Shown piece after piece: positions 37,205 through 44,986 of a stretch of DNA of 64,000 nt. Every line of letters starts with the position of its first letter. Position 1 is the first letter of the stretch. Source of the stretch: Streptomyces sp. ISL-43. Its GTDB lineage: Bacteria; Actinomycetota; Actinomycetes; Streptomycetales; Streptomycetaceae. The notes below the pieces were generated by a model. It made no database searches and had not been told where the DNA came from. It was given only the letters and a program-made list of their open reading frames with translations. Position numbers and translations under genes: made by a program. The stretch covers positions 216,573 to 280,572 of the forward strand of contig NZ_JAGGOT010000002.1 in NCBI RefSeq assembly GCF_018614195.1, written 5' to 3'.

Positions 37205-37272
37205 AGGCCTGACCGTTCGACCGATCGTCCAACCGGTCGTCCGACGGACGGTCCAGCCGGCCGTTCGACGAG
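37205..37272. repeat. Degenerate short repeat in the tsaB/YkuD-like divergent spacer
   Basis: About six imperfect copies of a 10-13 bp unit (CCGTTCGACCGAT, CGTCCAACCGGT, CGTCCGACGGAC, GGTCCAGCCGG, CCGTTCGACGAG) line up, each a partial dyad. The end unit repeats the first. It may hold operator sites for the divergent genes or be a slippage product. Confidence 0.5.
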
Positions 37273-37299
37273 ATGGACCATGCGGAGAGGTGGAGCAAG

Positions 37300-37851
37300 G
37301 TGGCACGCAGCAGCTCGGGAATCGTGGCCGGGCTCACCGTCGCGGCACTCGCCGTCGTCGGCTTCCTCGGCTACCAGGCCTCCGCCACCGCCCCCGCACA
37401 CCCGCCGAAGGCCGTCGCCCAGACTCCCGCGCCCGCCCCGAGCGCCGCCAAGACGGACCCGGCGAAGCCGGTGCCCCTTCCGGCTGGCTCCGGCACCGGC
37501 GTGCGCGTCGTGTACTCGGTGAGCGCGAAGCGCGTGTGGCTGGTGGGCGCCGCCGGGCAGGAGCCGAAGTCGTTCGCGGTGATGCCGAGCACGGTCCATC
37601 CGACGCCGGGCAACTACACGGTGGGCTCCCGCCAGGGCGCCGTGACCGGCTCGGACGGGGTGCCGATCGAGCACGTGGTCCGGTTCGCGAGCCCGCAGGG
37701 GATCGTGGTCGGCTTCAGTGCCCGGGTGGACAACACGCTGCCGGCGCCCGACCCGAACAAGAAGACCGGCGGTGTCCGCATGACCCGCCCGGACGGCGAC
37801 GCGATGTGGGCCTTCGCGACGATCGGCTCGAAGGTCGTCGTCGTTCCCTGA
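37300..37851 (+). CDS. Exported YkuD-like protein lacking the catalytic Cys and His
   Basis: A 183-residue secreted or membrane-anchored protein: hydrophobic segment GIVAGLTVAALAVVGFLGY near the start, a Pro/Ala linker, then a domain (about 65-183) resembling the L,D-transpeptidase fold: VRVVYSVSAKRVWLV, TVHPTPGNYTVGSR, and KKTGGVRMTRPDGDAMWAFATIGSKVVVV. In active enzymes the last region reads SHGC(V/I)RM; here it is KTGGVRM, with T156 for His and G158 for the nucleophilic Cys. I infer a non-catalytic wall-binding relative. I preferred the GTG at 37300, which follows GAGAGG; an in-frame ATG at 37273 is possible. Confidence 0.82.
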   Translation: MARSSSGIVAGLTVAALAVVGFLGYQASATAPAHPPKAVAQTPAPAPSAAKTDPAKPVPLPAGSGTGVRVVYSVSAKRVWLVGAAGQEPKSFAVMPSTVHPTPGNYTVGSRQGAVTGSDGVPIEHVVRFASPQGIVVGFSARVDNTLPAPDPNKKTGGVRMTRPDGDAMWAFATIGSKVVVVP

Positions 37852-37892
37852 CCGGGCTCCGGTGCGCCGGATCCACCCGAACGGGGGACCTC

Positions 37893-37919
37893 CGGGACCT
37901 CCGGGACCTTCGTCGTCTC
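37893..37919. repeat. 9-bp tandem repeat after the YkuD-like gene
   Basis: Three adjacent copies of GGGACCTCC (last copy GGGACCTTC) lie between the stop at 37851 and the convergent small gene at 37924. Confidence 0.75.
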
Positions 37920-37923
37920 CGCC

Positions 37924-38112
37924 TCAGGCCGCTTCGGACTCCGCGGCGGCCCGCTCGCTCCCCTCGGCCCCTTCCCGTAGGGGATCCGGGTGCTCGGCGT
38001 GCTCGCGCGCGGGCGGCGTCGACACGGCGCTGGCGGCGGCGCCCGCCGCGAGCAGCGCCCCCACGGACACGCCGGACGTGCGGGGAACGCGCGCTGCTCC
38101 TGCTGTCGACAT
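37924..38112 (-). CDS. Small Ala-rich protein, possibly secreted
   Basis: A 62-residue protein, MSTAGAARVPRTSGVSVGALLAAG onward, with a short hydrophobic stretch (about 16-31) and an acidic Glu/Ala/His tail. I do not recognise it. Support for a real gene is the strong AGGAGG Shine-Dalgarno 6 nt before the ATG and high-GC codon use. A palindrome resembling an actinobacterial iron box lies 31 bp upstream. It is between tsaE and tsaB on the same strand, convergent with the YkuD-like gene. Confidence 0.62.
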   Translation of the reverse strand: MSTAGAARVPRTSGVSVGALLAAGAAASAVSTPPAREHAEHPDPLREGAEGSERAAAESEAA

Positions 38113-38142
38113 GGCTGCCTCCTGGCCGGGGCCAGCCTGTAC

Positions 38143-38156
38143 TTAGGTACGCCTAA
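38143..38156 (-). promoter_or_regulatory. Iron-box-like palindrome upstream of the 62-residue gene
   Basis: TTAGGTACGCCTAA is a perfect 5+5 dyad (TTAGG-N4-CCTAA). It matches the inner/right part of the DmdR/IdeR operator (TTAGGTTAGGCT-type, right arm ..TTAGGnnnnCCTAA) but lacks the outer left TTAGG. It sits 31 bp before the ATG, where a repressor would block transcription. Control by DmdR is an inference. Confidence 0.45.
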
Positions 38157-38228
38157 CCAGCCCTCGGTACCATGTGACCACGCGCGCTGCCACCCGCGCA
38201 ATATCTTGCCGACGCCTTGTCGGCACGT

Positions 38229-38807
38229 TTACTCCGAGAGGACGCCCGCGAGGGTCTCCAGACCGGCCCCGGCGGACCAGCGCGCCCCGACCCCGCGGAC
38301 CGCGACCTCCCGTACGTCGTCGAGGACCTCCTCGTGGCCGACCGCGCGCCGGATCACCACGTGCAGCCGGTCGTCGGACAGATCCTCGACCTTGCCGTCG
38401 CCCCACTCCACGACGACGACGGACTCGGGCAGTGAGACGTCGAGGTCCAGGTCCTCCATCTCGTCCAGCCCGCCGCCCAGCCGGTACGCGTCCACGTGCA
38501 CCAGCGCAGGACCGCCGGTCAGCGACGGATGGACCCGGGCGATCACGAAGGTCGGCGAGGTCACCGCCCCCCGCACGCCGAGGCCCTCGCCGAGGCCGCG
38601 GGTCAGGGTGGTCTTGCCGGCGCCGAGCTCCCCGGTCAGCAGGACGAGGTCGCCGGGGCGCAGCAGCGCGGCGATCCTGCGGCCGAGGTCCTGCATGGCG
38701 TCGGGCGAGCCGACCGTGACGTGCGCCTCGGTGTCAGGCGCCTGCGCCCGCTCCGGTGCCTGCTCCTGGGCCTGGCTGCGCGGTACTTCCCGCGGTACTT
38801 CTTCCAT
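38229..38807 (-). CDS. tsaE: tRNA t6A synthesis ATPase TsaE
   Basis: A 192-residue P-loop ATPase that drives the TsaBDE cycle. The core has GDLVLLTGELGAGKTTLTRGLGEGLG (Walker A), VTSPTFVIARVHP, LVHVDAYRLGG (Walker B region) and VVVVEWGDGKVEDL. The first 30 residues (EEVPREVPRSQAQEQAPERA) are a charged extension overlapping the 3' end of the upstream hydrolase gene by 74 nt; a TTG at 38816 is also possible. A TAACGT -10-like box lies 8 nt before the ATG, so it may also have its own leaderless transcript. Confidence 0.93.
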   Translation of the reverse strand: MEEVPREVPRSQAQEQAPERAQAPDTEAHVTVGSPDAMQDLGRRIAALLRPGDLVLLTGELGAGKTTLTRGLGEGLGVRGAVTSPTFVIARVHPSLTGGPALVHVDAYRLGGGLDEMEDLDLDVSLPESVVVVEWGDGKVEDLSDDRLHVVIRRAVGHEEVLDDVREVAVRGVGARWSAGAGLETLAGVLSE

Positions 38808-39936
38808 GCCCGCCAACGTTAGCCGGTACGGACACCACCCCGGTGCGCGCCAGCAGCTCGGTGAGCAGCCGGGTCACCGTGTCCGGGTGCTCCAGCATCA
38901 TCAGGTGCCCGGCGGACTCCAGGACCACCAGCTCGGCGGAGGGTAGCGCCTCCTTGATCGCCCGGCTGTGCCCGGGCGGCGTGACCATGTCGCGGTCCCC
39001 GGCGATGACGGTGACGGGGATGTCCGCGAACCGCTGGAGGGCGGCCGTCTTGTCGTGCGCCTGGAAGGCCGGGTAGAACTCGGCGACCACGTCGATGGGG
39101 GTGCCCTCGATGAGCCGCTCGGCGAAGCGGGCGACACCCGGGTCCACGTCGCGCGAGGCGAAGGAGTAGCTCCTGACCATCCCGGCGAACAGGTCGGCGG
39201 TGGCCCGCCGGCCCTTCTCCACCAGCTCCACCTGGGAGCCGAGCGCCTTGAGCACGCCGGGCAGGATCCGCCGTACCGCCCCGAAGCCGACGGAGGGCAG
39301 CCCGTACGTGACCTCGCCCAGCCCGCCGCTGGAAGTGCCGACCAGCGCCACCGCGACCACCCGGTCGCGGACGAGCTCGGGGAACTGGTCCGCCAGCCCC
39401 ATGACGGTCATACCGCCCATGGAGTGACCGACCAGGATCAGCGGGCCCTCGGGCGCGGCGGCCGCGATGACGGCCGCCAGGTCACGGCCGAGCTGCTCGA
39501 AGGTCACCGGTTCGCCGTCGGCCTGGGCGAGGCCCCGCGCGCTGCGCCCGTGGCTGCGCTGGTCCCAGTACACGGCGCGGACCAGGCCCCGCAGGGCGGC
39601 GCGCTGGAAGTGCCAGGAGTCCTGCGCGAGGCAGTAGCCGTGGCAGAACACCACGGTCGGCTGGGCGGGGGCCTTGCGGCGCAGGCGGCGCCGCTTGCCC
39701 TCCTCGGGCAGCTCGTCGACCTCGTAGTAGAGCGCGGTGCCGTCCTCGGCCCGCGCGGTGCCGGGGGCGCCGCGCAGGGATCCGTAGTCCCCGGTCGCGT
39801 CGAGGGCGAGACGCGCCTTCATGCGCATGCCCCGCCCGACGGTGATCCGCTCGACCGCGACACCGGCCGCGGCGCCCGCGGCTATCACGCCGATGGCGGC
39901 GCCGGCCCAGCCGGCCTTGCGCCAGTTCTCGCTCAC
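38734..39936 (-). CDS. Membrane-anchored alpha/beta hydrolase
   Basis: A 400-residue serine-hydrolase-fold protein with one N-terminal membrane helix (about 9-28, WAGAAIGVIAAGAAAGVAV). The fold has the oxyanion segment VVFCHGYCLAQDSW, the nucleophile elbow GHSMGGMT, acid AGDRDMVTPP and the catalytic His in ESAGHLMMLEHP. The substrate is unknown; lipase/esterase or haloperoxidase-like relatives are common. The GTG at 39936 has GAGGA upstream and lies 10 nt after the alr stop, so it is co-transcribed with alr. A Gly/Ala/Thr-rich tail (about 375-400) overlaps tsaE. Confidence 0.93.
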   Translation of the reverse strand: MSENWRKAGWAGAAIGVIAAGAAAGVAVERITVGRGMRMKARLALDATGDYGSLRGAPGTARAEDGTALYYEVDELPEEGKRRRLRRKAPAQPTVVFCHGYCLAQDSWHFQRAALRGLVRAVYWDQRSHGRSARGLAQADGEPVTFEQLGRDLAAVIAAAAPEGPLILVGHSMGGMTVMGLADQFPELVRDRVVAVALVGTSSGGLGEVTYGLPSVGFGAVRRILPGVLKALGSQVELVEKGRRATADLFAGMVRSYSFASRDVDPGVARFAERLIEGTPIDVVAEFYPAFQAHDKTAALQRFADIPVTVIAGDRDMVTPPGHSRAIKEALPSAELVVLESAGHLMMLEHPDTVTRLLTELLARTGVVSVPANVGGHGRSTAGSTAQPGPGAGTGAGAGA

Positions 39937-39946
39937 GCCGCCGTCC

Positions 39947-41104
39947 TCACTCAGCCGTTGCGGGACACCCGTTGACGTACACCCGGGGCACCCTGGCCCC
40001 GATACGGGTGACGATCTCATACGCGATGGTGTCCGCCGCTCGAGCCCAGTCCTCGGCCGTGGGCTCGCCGTGCGTGCCGTCGCCGAAGATGACGACCTCG
40101 TCGCCGACGCGGACGTGGTCGTCGCCGCGGAGGTCCACGACGAACTGGTCCATGGCGACGCGCCCGGCCGCGTACCGCGTCCTGCCGCCCAGGAGGACGG
40201 CGCCGCGGCCCGAGGCGTGCCGCGGGATCCCGTCGGCGTAGCCCGCCGGGATCAGCGCGAGACGGGTCTCGTCCTCGGTCACGTAGTGGTGCCCGTAACT
40301 GACGCCGTGCCCCGCGGGGACCTCCTTGACCAGGGCCACGAAGGCCTTCAGGGCCATGGCGGGCCGCAGGCCGAGCTGGGCGGAGGTGCCGAGCTCGGGA
40401 GCGGGCGACACCCCGTAGACCGCCAGCCCGCAGCGCACGAGGTCGAAGTGGCTCTCCGGCAGGGTGAGGGTCGCGGGCGAGTTGGCGATGTGCCGGACCT
40501 CGGGCTCGACGCCCTCCTTCTCGGCGTACGCGAGCATGTCGCGGAACGCGGCCAGCTGCGGCGCGATGGAGGGGTGGCCCGGCTCGTCGGCGCAGGCGAA
40601 GTGGGACCAGACGCCGGTGACGCGGACCGTGCCCTCGGCCTGGGCGGCGACGGCCGCGCCGACGAGCTCCGCCCAGTCGGCGGGCTGGCAGCCGTTGCGG
40701 CCGAGCCCGGTGTCGGCCTTGAGCTGGATCCGGGCGGTCCGCCCGGCGGCGCGGGCCGCCGCCCGTACCTCGTCCAGGGCCCACATCCCGCTGACGGACA
40801 CGTCCACGTCGGCCTCGATGGCCTCCCGCCACGGCCCGCCGGGGGTCCACAGCCAGCACAGGATCCGCCCACCGATCCCGGCGGCGCGCAGCGCGAGCGC
40901 CTCGTCGGGCGTGGCGGTCCCGAGCCAGGTGGCCCCGGCCTCCTGCGCGGCCTTGGCGCAGGCCAGGGCTCCGTGCCCGTAGGCATCCGCCTTCACGACG
41001 GCCATCAGCTCGGACCGGGGCGCCCGCGCGCGCAGTGCGCGCACGTTCTCCCGTACGGCGTCAAGATCGATCTCGGCGTACACGCGCGTGGGTGTCTCGT
41101 TCAT
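39947..41104 (-). CDS. alr: Alanine racemase
   Basis: PLP enzyme making D-alanine for peptidoglycan. The 385-residue chain has VYAEIDLDAVRENVRAL, the PLP-lysine motif AVVKADAYGHGA, KADTGLGRNG, HFACADEPGHPSIA and the catalytic-Tyr region GVSYGHHYVTEDETRLALIPAGYADGIPR, plus the C-terminal beta domain. The ATG at 41104 follows a GGGGGG Shine-Dalgarno. nnr ends 13 nt upstream, and the hydrolase starts 10 nt downstream. Its place in the glmS-acpS-nnr-alr-tsaE run is a familiar actinobacterial arrangement. Confidence 0.97.
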   Translation of the reverse strand: MNETPTRVYAEIDLDAVRENVRALRARAPRSELMAVVKADAYGHGALACAKAAQEAGATWLGTATPDEALALRAAGIGGRILCWLWTPGGPWREAIEADVDVSVSGMWALDEVRAAARAAGRTARIQLKADTGLGRNGCQPADWAELVGAAVAAQAEGTVRVTGVWSHFACADEPGHPSIAPQLAAFRDMLAYAEKEGVEPEVRHIANSPATLTLPESHFDLVRCGLAVYGVSPAPELGTSAQLGLRPAMALKAFVALVKEVPAGHGVSYGHHYVTEDETRLALIPAGYADGIPRHASGRGAVLLGGRTRYAAGRVAMDQFVVDLRGDDHVRVGDEVVIFGDGTHGEPTAEDWARAADTIAYEIVTRIGARVPRVYVNGCPATAE

Positions 41105-41117
41105 CCCCCCCAGTCTC

Positions 41118-42569
41118 TCAGAGCCCGCCCCCACACCCCGTCGACGCCTCCGGCTCGCCGCGCGCGCCTCCGGCGGCGGGCAGGGATCCGGTGACGTTCC
41201 GCCATGCCTCCGGCAGGGCTTCGGCCACCTGTTGCGCCAGCAGGGGGCCGCCGGCCAGGCGGGCCGCCAAGCCGTGGAGGTACGCCGCCACCGCCCCCGC
41301 GTCCGGCCCCGAGAGTCCGCCCGCCAGAAGGGACCCGGCCAGCCCGGACAGCACGTCCCCGCTCCCGGCGGTGGCCAGCCACGGAGTCCCGGTCGGGTTC
41401 ACCCGGACAGGGGACCCGCCGGAGGCGACCAGCGTCGTCGACCCCTTCAGCAGGACCGCCGCTCCGTACCGCCCCGCCAGCTCCCGCACCGCGGCCAGCC
41501 GCCCCGCCTCCACCACCTCCCGCGCGACCCCGAGCAGCGCCGCCGCCTCCCCCGCGTGCGGGGTCAGCAGGGTCGGCGCCGTCCGCGCCCGCAGCGCCTC
41601 GGGGTCCAGTCCGCGCAGCCCGTCCGCGTCCACGAGCACCGGCACCGGCTCCGACAGCACCCGCGAGCCGTCCTCGTCGCCCAGGCCCGGCCCGACCACC
41701 CACGCCTGGACCCGGCCCGGCCCGATCAACGTCTCCGGATAGCGGGCCAGGACCGCCTCCGCGACGGCCGCCGGTCCCACGTAGCGCACCGCGCCCGCGC
41801 CGCCCCGCAGCGCCCCCGCCACCGCGAGCACCGCCGCGCCCGGGTAGCGCGCGGATCCGGCGATGATCCCGACCACGCCCCGCCGGTACTTGTCGCTCGT
41901 CCGCGTCGGCGCCGGCAGCAGCCCGGCCACGTCGGCGTGCTGCAGGGCCTGCGCGTCCGGCGGCTCCGGGAGGGTCAGCCCGATGTCCACCAGGTGCACC
42001 GCCCCGGCCAGCGAGGCCCCCGGGTCGATCAGCAGCCCCGGCTTGTACGCCCCGAAGGTCACGGTGGCGTCGGCCCGTACGGCCGCCCCCGCCACCTCCC
42101 CGGTGTCCGCGTCCACCCCGCTCGGCAGGTCCACCGCGACCACCGCCGCACCGGCCGGGATCCGCTCCACCAGCGCGGCCGCGGCCGGCCGCAGCCCGCC
42201 CCGGCCGCCGATCCCGACGAGCCCGTCCACGACGAGGTCCGCCCGCGGCGGTACCGCCTCGGCGAGCCGTCCGCCGGCGGCCCGCAGCGCGGCCAGCCCG
42301 CCCGCGTGCACCCGCGCCGGATCCATCGCCACCGCCGTCACGCCGGCGCCGCGCCGGGCCAGGCGCGCGCCCGCGTACAGCGCGTCGCCTCCGTTGTCCC
42401 CCGGGCCGACCAGCAGCACCACGCGCGCCCCGTAGACCCGGGGCAGCAACCGGGCGCAGGCGGCGGCCAGTCCGGCCGCCGCCCGCGCCATCAGGACGCC
42501 TTCGGGCAGCCGGGCCATCAGCTCGCGCTCGGCGGCCCGTACGGTCTCCACGCTGTAAGCAGTACGCAT
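41118..42569 (-). CDS. nnr: Bifunctional NAD(P)H-hydrate repair enzyme
   Basis: Repairs damaged NAD(P)HX. The N-terminal YjeF_N domain (about 1-215) is the epimerase, with LLVGPGDNGGDALYAGARLARRG, VDGLVGIGGRGGLRP and VAVDLPSGVDADTGEV. The C-terminal ribokinase-like domain (about 225-470) is the ADP-dependent dehydratase, with GVVGIIAGSARYPGAAVLA, LTPHAGEAAALLG and the GSGDVLSGLAGSLLA anion hole. The ATG at 42569 begins MRTAYSVETVRAAE. Length (483) is normal for fused forms. It lies between acpS and alr, closely packed. Confidence 0.95.
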   Translation of the reverse strand: MRTAYSVETVRAAERELMARLPEGVLMARAAAGLAAACARLLPRVYGARVVLLVGPGDNGGDALYAGARLARRGAGVTAVAMDPARVHAGGLAALRAAGGRLAEAVPPRADLVVDGLVGIGGRGGLRPAAAALVERIPAGAAVVAVDLPSGVDADTGEVAGAAVRADATVTFGAYKPGLLIDPGASLAGAVHLVDIGLTLPEPPDAQALQHADVAGLLPAPTRTSDKYRRGVVGIIAGSARYPGAAVLAVAGALRGGAGAVRYVGPAAVAEAVLARYPETLIGPGRVQAWVVGPGLGDEDGSRVLSEPVPVLVDADGLRGLDPEALRARTAPTLLTPHAGEAAALLGVAREVVEAGRLAAVRELAGRYGAAVLLKGSTTLVASGGSPVRVNPTGTPWLATAGSGDVLSGLAGSLLAGGLSGPDAGAVAAYLHGLAARLAGGPLLAQQVAEALPEAWRNVTGSLPAAGGARGEPEASTGCGGGL

Positions 42570-42585
42570 GGCACCAGCGTGCCCG

Positions 42586-42954
42586 TTAACCCTCGGCGAT
42601 CACCACAGCGGACGCGACGCCCGCGTCGTGGCTCAGCGAGATGTGCCAGGACCGCACGCCCAGCTCCGCCGCCCGTGCCTCGACCGTCCCCGATACGCGC
42701 AGCCGCGGCTGCCCGCTGTCCTCGACGTACACCTCGGCGTCGGTCCACAGCAGCCCGCCGGGCGCGCCGAGTGCCTTGGCGAGCGCCTCCTTGGCCGCGA
42801 ACCGGGCGGCGAGCGAGGCGGTCCCGCGCCGCTCACCGCCCGGCAGGGTCAACTCGGAGTCGACGAAGAGCCGTTGCGCCAGGTTCGGCGTCCGCTCCAG
42901 CGCGGCGCCGAACCGCTCGATCTCGGCAACGTCAATCCCCACACCGATAATCAC
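42586..42954 (-). CDS. acpS: Holo-[acyl-carrier-protein] synthase
   Basis: Transfers 4'-phosphopantetheine from CoA to the serine of apo-ACP, needed for fatty acid and some polyketide synthesis. The 122-residue protein is the normal trimer-forming size. The two Mg-binding signatures are GIGVDIAEIERF-like ([13 protein letters not shown]8) and the helix [15 protein letters not shown] (conserved Glu). It ends in [18 protein letters not shown]. The start at 42954 precedes MIIGVGID. Confidence 0.96.
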   Translation of the reverse strand: MIIGVGIDVAEIERFGAALERTPNLAQRLFVDSELTLPGGERRGTASLAARFAAKEALAKALGAPGGLLWTDAEVYVEDSGQPRLRVSGTVEARAAELGVRSWHISLSHDAGVASAVVIAEG

Positions 42955-42963
42955 AACTACAGA

Positions 42964-43045
42964 CTCGCTTCGCTCACTCCACAGTCACCACTGCGCCCCA
43001 TTGTCGGCGACCTGCTCCGCTCGCTTCGCTCACTCCACAGTCACC
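42964..43045. repeat. 26-bp direct repeat at the 3' end of glmS
   Basis: The 26-mer beginning CTCGCTTCGCTCACTCCACA occurs at 42964-42989 and again, identically, at 43020-43045. The right copy contains the glmS stop and last four codons; the left copy lies in the glmS-acpS spacer, 30 bp on. Confidence 0.88.
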
Positions 43046-44877
43046 GACTTCGCGAGGTTACGCGGCTGGTCCACCTCGTTGCCCCGCGCGGTCGCCAGCT
43101 CGCACGCGAAGACCTGCAGCGGCACGGTCGCCACCAGCGGCTGGAGCAGCGTCGGAGTGGCCGGGATGCGGATGAGGTGGTCGGCGTACGGGACCACGGC
43201 CTCGTCCCCCTCCTCGGCGATCACGATGGTCCGCGCCCCGCGCGCCCGGATCTCCTGGATGTTCGACACGATCTTGTCGTGCAGCACCGAGCGCCCGCGC
43301 GGCGACGGTACGACGACCACCACCGGCAGGTCCTTCTCGATCAGCGCGATCGGCCCGTGCTTGAGCTCGCCCGCCGCGAAGCCCTCGGCGTGCATGTACG
43401 CCAGCTCCTTGAGCTTGAGCGCGCCCTCCAGCGCCACCGGGTAGCCGACGTGCCGGCCGAGGAACAGCACGGTGTTCTTGTCGGCCAGGGAGCGCGCGAG
43501 CTCCCGTACCGGCTCCATGGTCTCCAGTACGGTGTCCACCGCCGCGGCGATGTCCGACAGTTCGCGGATGACCGCCTGGATCTCGTCGCCCCACTTCGTG
43601 CCCCGCACCTGCCCGAGGTAGAGGGCGACCAGGTAGCAGGCCACCAGCTGCGTCAGGAACGCCTTGGTCGAGGCGACGGCCACCTCGGGGCCGGCGTGCG
43701 TGTACAGCACGGCGTCCGACTCGCGCGGGATCGTCGACCCGTTCGTATTGCAGACGGCCAGCACCTTGGCACCCTGCTCGCGCGCGTGCCGCAGCGCCAT
43801 GAGGGTGTCCATGGTCTCGCCGGACTGCGAGATCGCGATCACCAGCGTCCGCTGGTCCAGGATCGGGTCGCGGTAGCGGAACTCGCTGGCCAGCTCCGTC
43901 TCGCACGGGATGCGGGTCCAGTGCTCGATGGCCAGCTTCGCGATCATGCCCGCGTGGTACGCCGTACCGCACGCCACGATCACGACCTTGTCGACCTCGC
44001 GGAGCACGGAGTCGGGGATCCGCACCTCGTCGAGCGTCAGCAGGCCGCCCGCGTCGATCCTGCCCAGGAGGGTGTCGGCGACAGCCTTCGGCTGCTCGGC
44101 GATCTCCTTGAGCATGAAGTAGTCATAGCCCCCCTTCTCGGCCGCCGAGGCGTCCCAGTCCACGTGGTACGCCCGCACCTGCGCGGGCGAACCGTCGAAG
44201 TTGGTCACCGAGACACCGTCGCGGCGGAGCTCGACGACCTGGTCCTGCCCCAGCTCGATCGCGGACCGCGTGTGGGCGATGAAGGCGGCCACGTCCGAGG
44301 CGAGGAAGTTCTCTCCCTCGCCAACGCCCACCACCAGCGGCGAGTTCCGGCGCGCGCCGACCACCACGTCGGGGTCGTCGGCGTGCACGGCGACCAGCGT
44401 GAAGGCGCCCTGCAGCCGCCGGCACACCTGCCTCATCGCCTCGGCGAGGTCCCCGCAGGCCGAGAAGTGCTCCGCCAGCAGGTGCGCCACGACCTCGGTG
44501 TCCGTCTCGGACTCCAGCCGGTGCCCGCGCTCGGCGAGTTCGGCGCGCAGTGCGGCGAAGTTCTCGATGATCCCGTTGTGCACGACGGCCACGCGCCCCG
44601 AATTGTCGAGGTGCGGGTGGGCGTTGACGTCGGTGGGACCGCCATGGGTCGCCCACCGGGTGTGTCCGAGCCCCGTGGAACCGGTCGGCATCGGGTGCCC
44701 GACCAGCTCCTTCTCCAGATTGACCAGCTTGCCGGCCTTCTTGACCGCGGCGAGCCCCCCGTCGGCGAGCACGGCGACACCCGCCGAGTCGTAGCCGCGG
44801 TACTCCAGCCGCTTGAGTCCGGCAATGACCACATCGAGCGCCGACTGCGCTCCCACGTAACCCACGATTCCGCACAT
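43030..44877 (-). CDS. glmS: Glucosamine-fructose-6-phosphate aminotransferase
   Basis: Makes glucosamine-6-phosphate from fructose-6-phosphate and glutamine, the entry to UDP-GlcNAc. The 615-residue protein starts MCGIVGYVG with the catalytic Cys2 of the glutaminase domain (1-240: RLEYRGYDSAG, HTRWATHGGPTDVNAHPH). It continues with two SIS isomerase domains (VACGTAYHAG, ISQSGETMDTL, STKAFLTQ, LFLGRHVGYPVALEGALKLKELAYMHAEGF) and ends KSVTVE. The ATG at 44877 is fixed by the need for Cys2. No riboswitch-ribozyme is visible upstream. Its product feeds GlmM, encoded at 48167-49525. Confidence 0.97.
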   Translation of the reverse strand: MCGIVGYVGAQSALDVVIAGLKRLEYRGYDSAGVAVLADGGLAAVKKAGKLVNLEKELVGHPMPTGSTGLGHTRWATHGGPTDVNAHPHLDNSGRVAVVHNGIIENFAALRAELAERGHRLESETDTEVVAHLLAEHFSACGDLAEAMRQVCRRLQGAFTLVAVHADDPDVVVGARRNSPLVVGVGEGENFLASDVAAFIAHTRSAIELGQDQVVELRRDGVSVTNFDGSPAQVRAYHVDWDASAAEKGGYDYFMLKEIAEQPKAVADTLLGRIDAGGLLTLDEVRIPDSVLREVDKVVIVACGTAYHAGMIAKLAIEHWTRIPCETELASEFRYRDPILDQRTLVIAISQSGETMDTLMALRHAREQGAKVLAVCNTNGSTIPRESDAVLYTHAGPEVAVASTKAFLTQLVACYLVALYLGQVRGTKWGDEIQAVIRELSDIAAAVDTVLETMEPVRELARSLADKNTVLFLGRHVGYPVALEGALKLKELAYMHAEGFAAGELKHGPIALIEKDLPVVVVVPSPRGRSVLHDKIVSNIQEIRARGARTIVIAEEGDEAVVPYADHLIRIPATPTLLQPLVATVPLQVFACELATARGNEVDQPRNLAKSVTVE

Positions 44878-44932
44878 AAGCCGCAGGGTACGCCTCAGTT
44901 GGTCTCCTGCCCCGTACCTGAACAAGACGAAA

Positions 44933-44964
44933 CCCCCGCCCCGGCGAATGCGCCGGAGCGGGGG
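44933..44964 (-). terminator. Hairpin after the lipoprotein gene
   Basis: A 14-bp stem with one mismatch (arms 44933-44946 and 44951-44964, loop AATG) begins about 23 nt past the lipoprotein stop and about 56 nt before the glmS start, with AAA at its outer end on the plus strand. It separates the two genes. Confidence 0.8.
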
Positions 44965-44986
44965 TCGACGCGTGCTGCGCCCGGAC

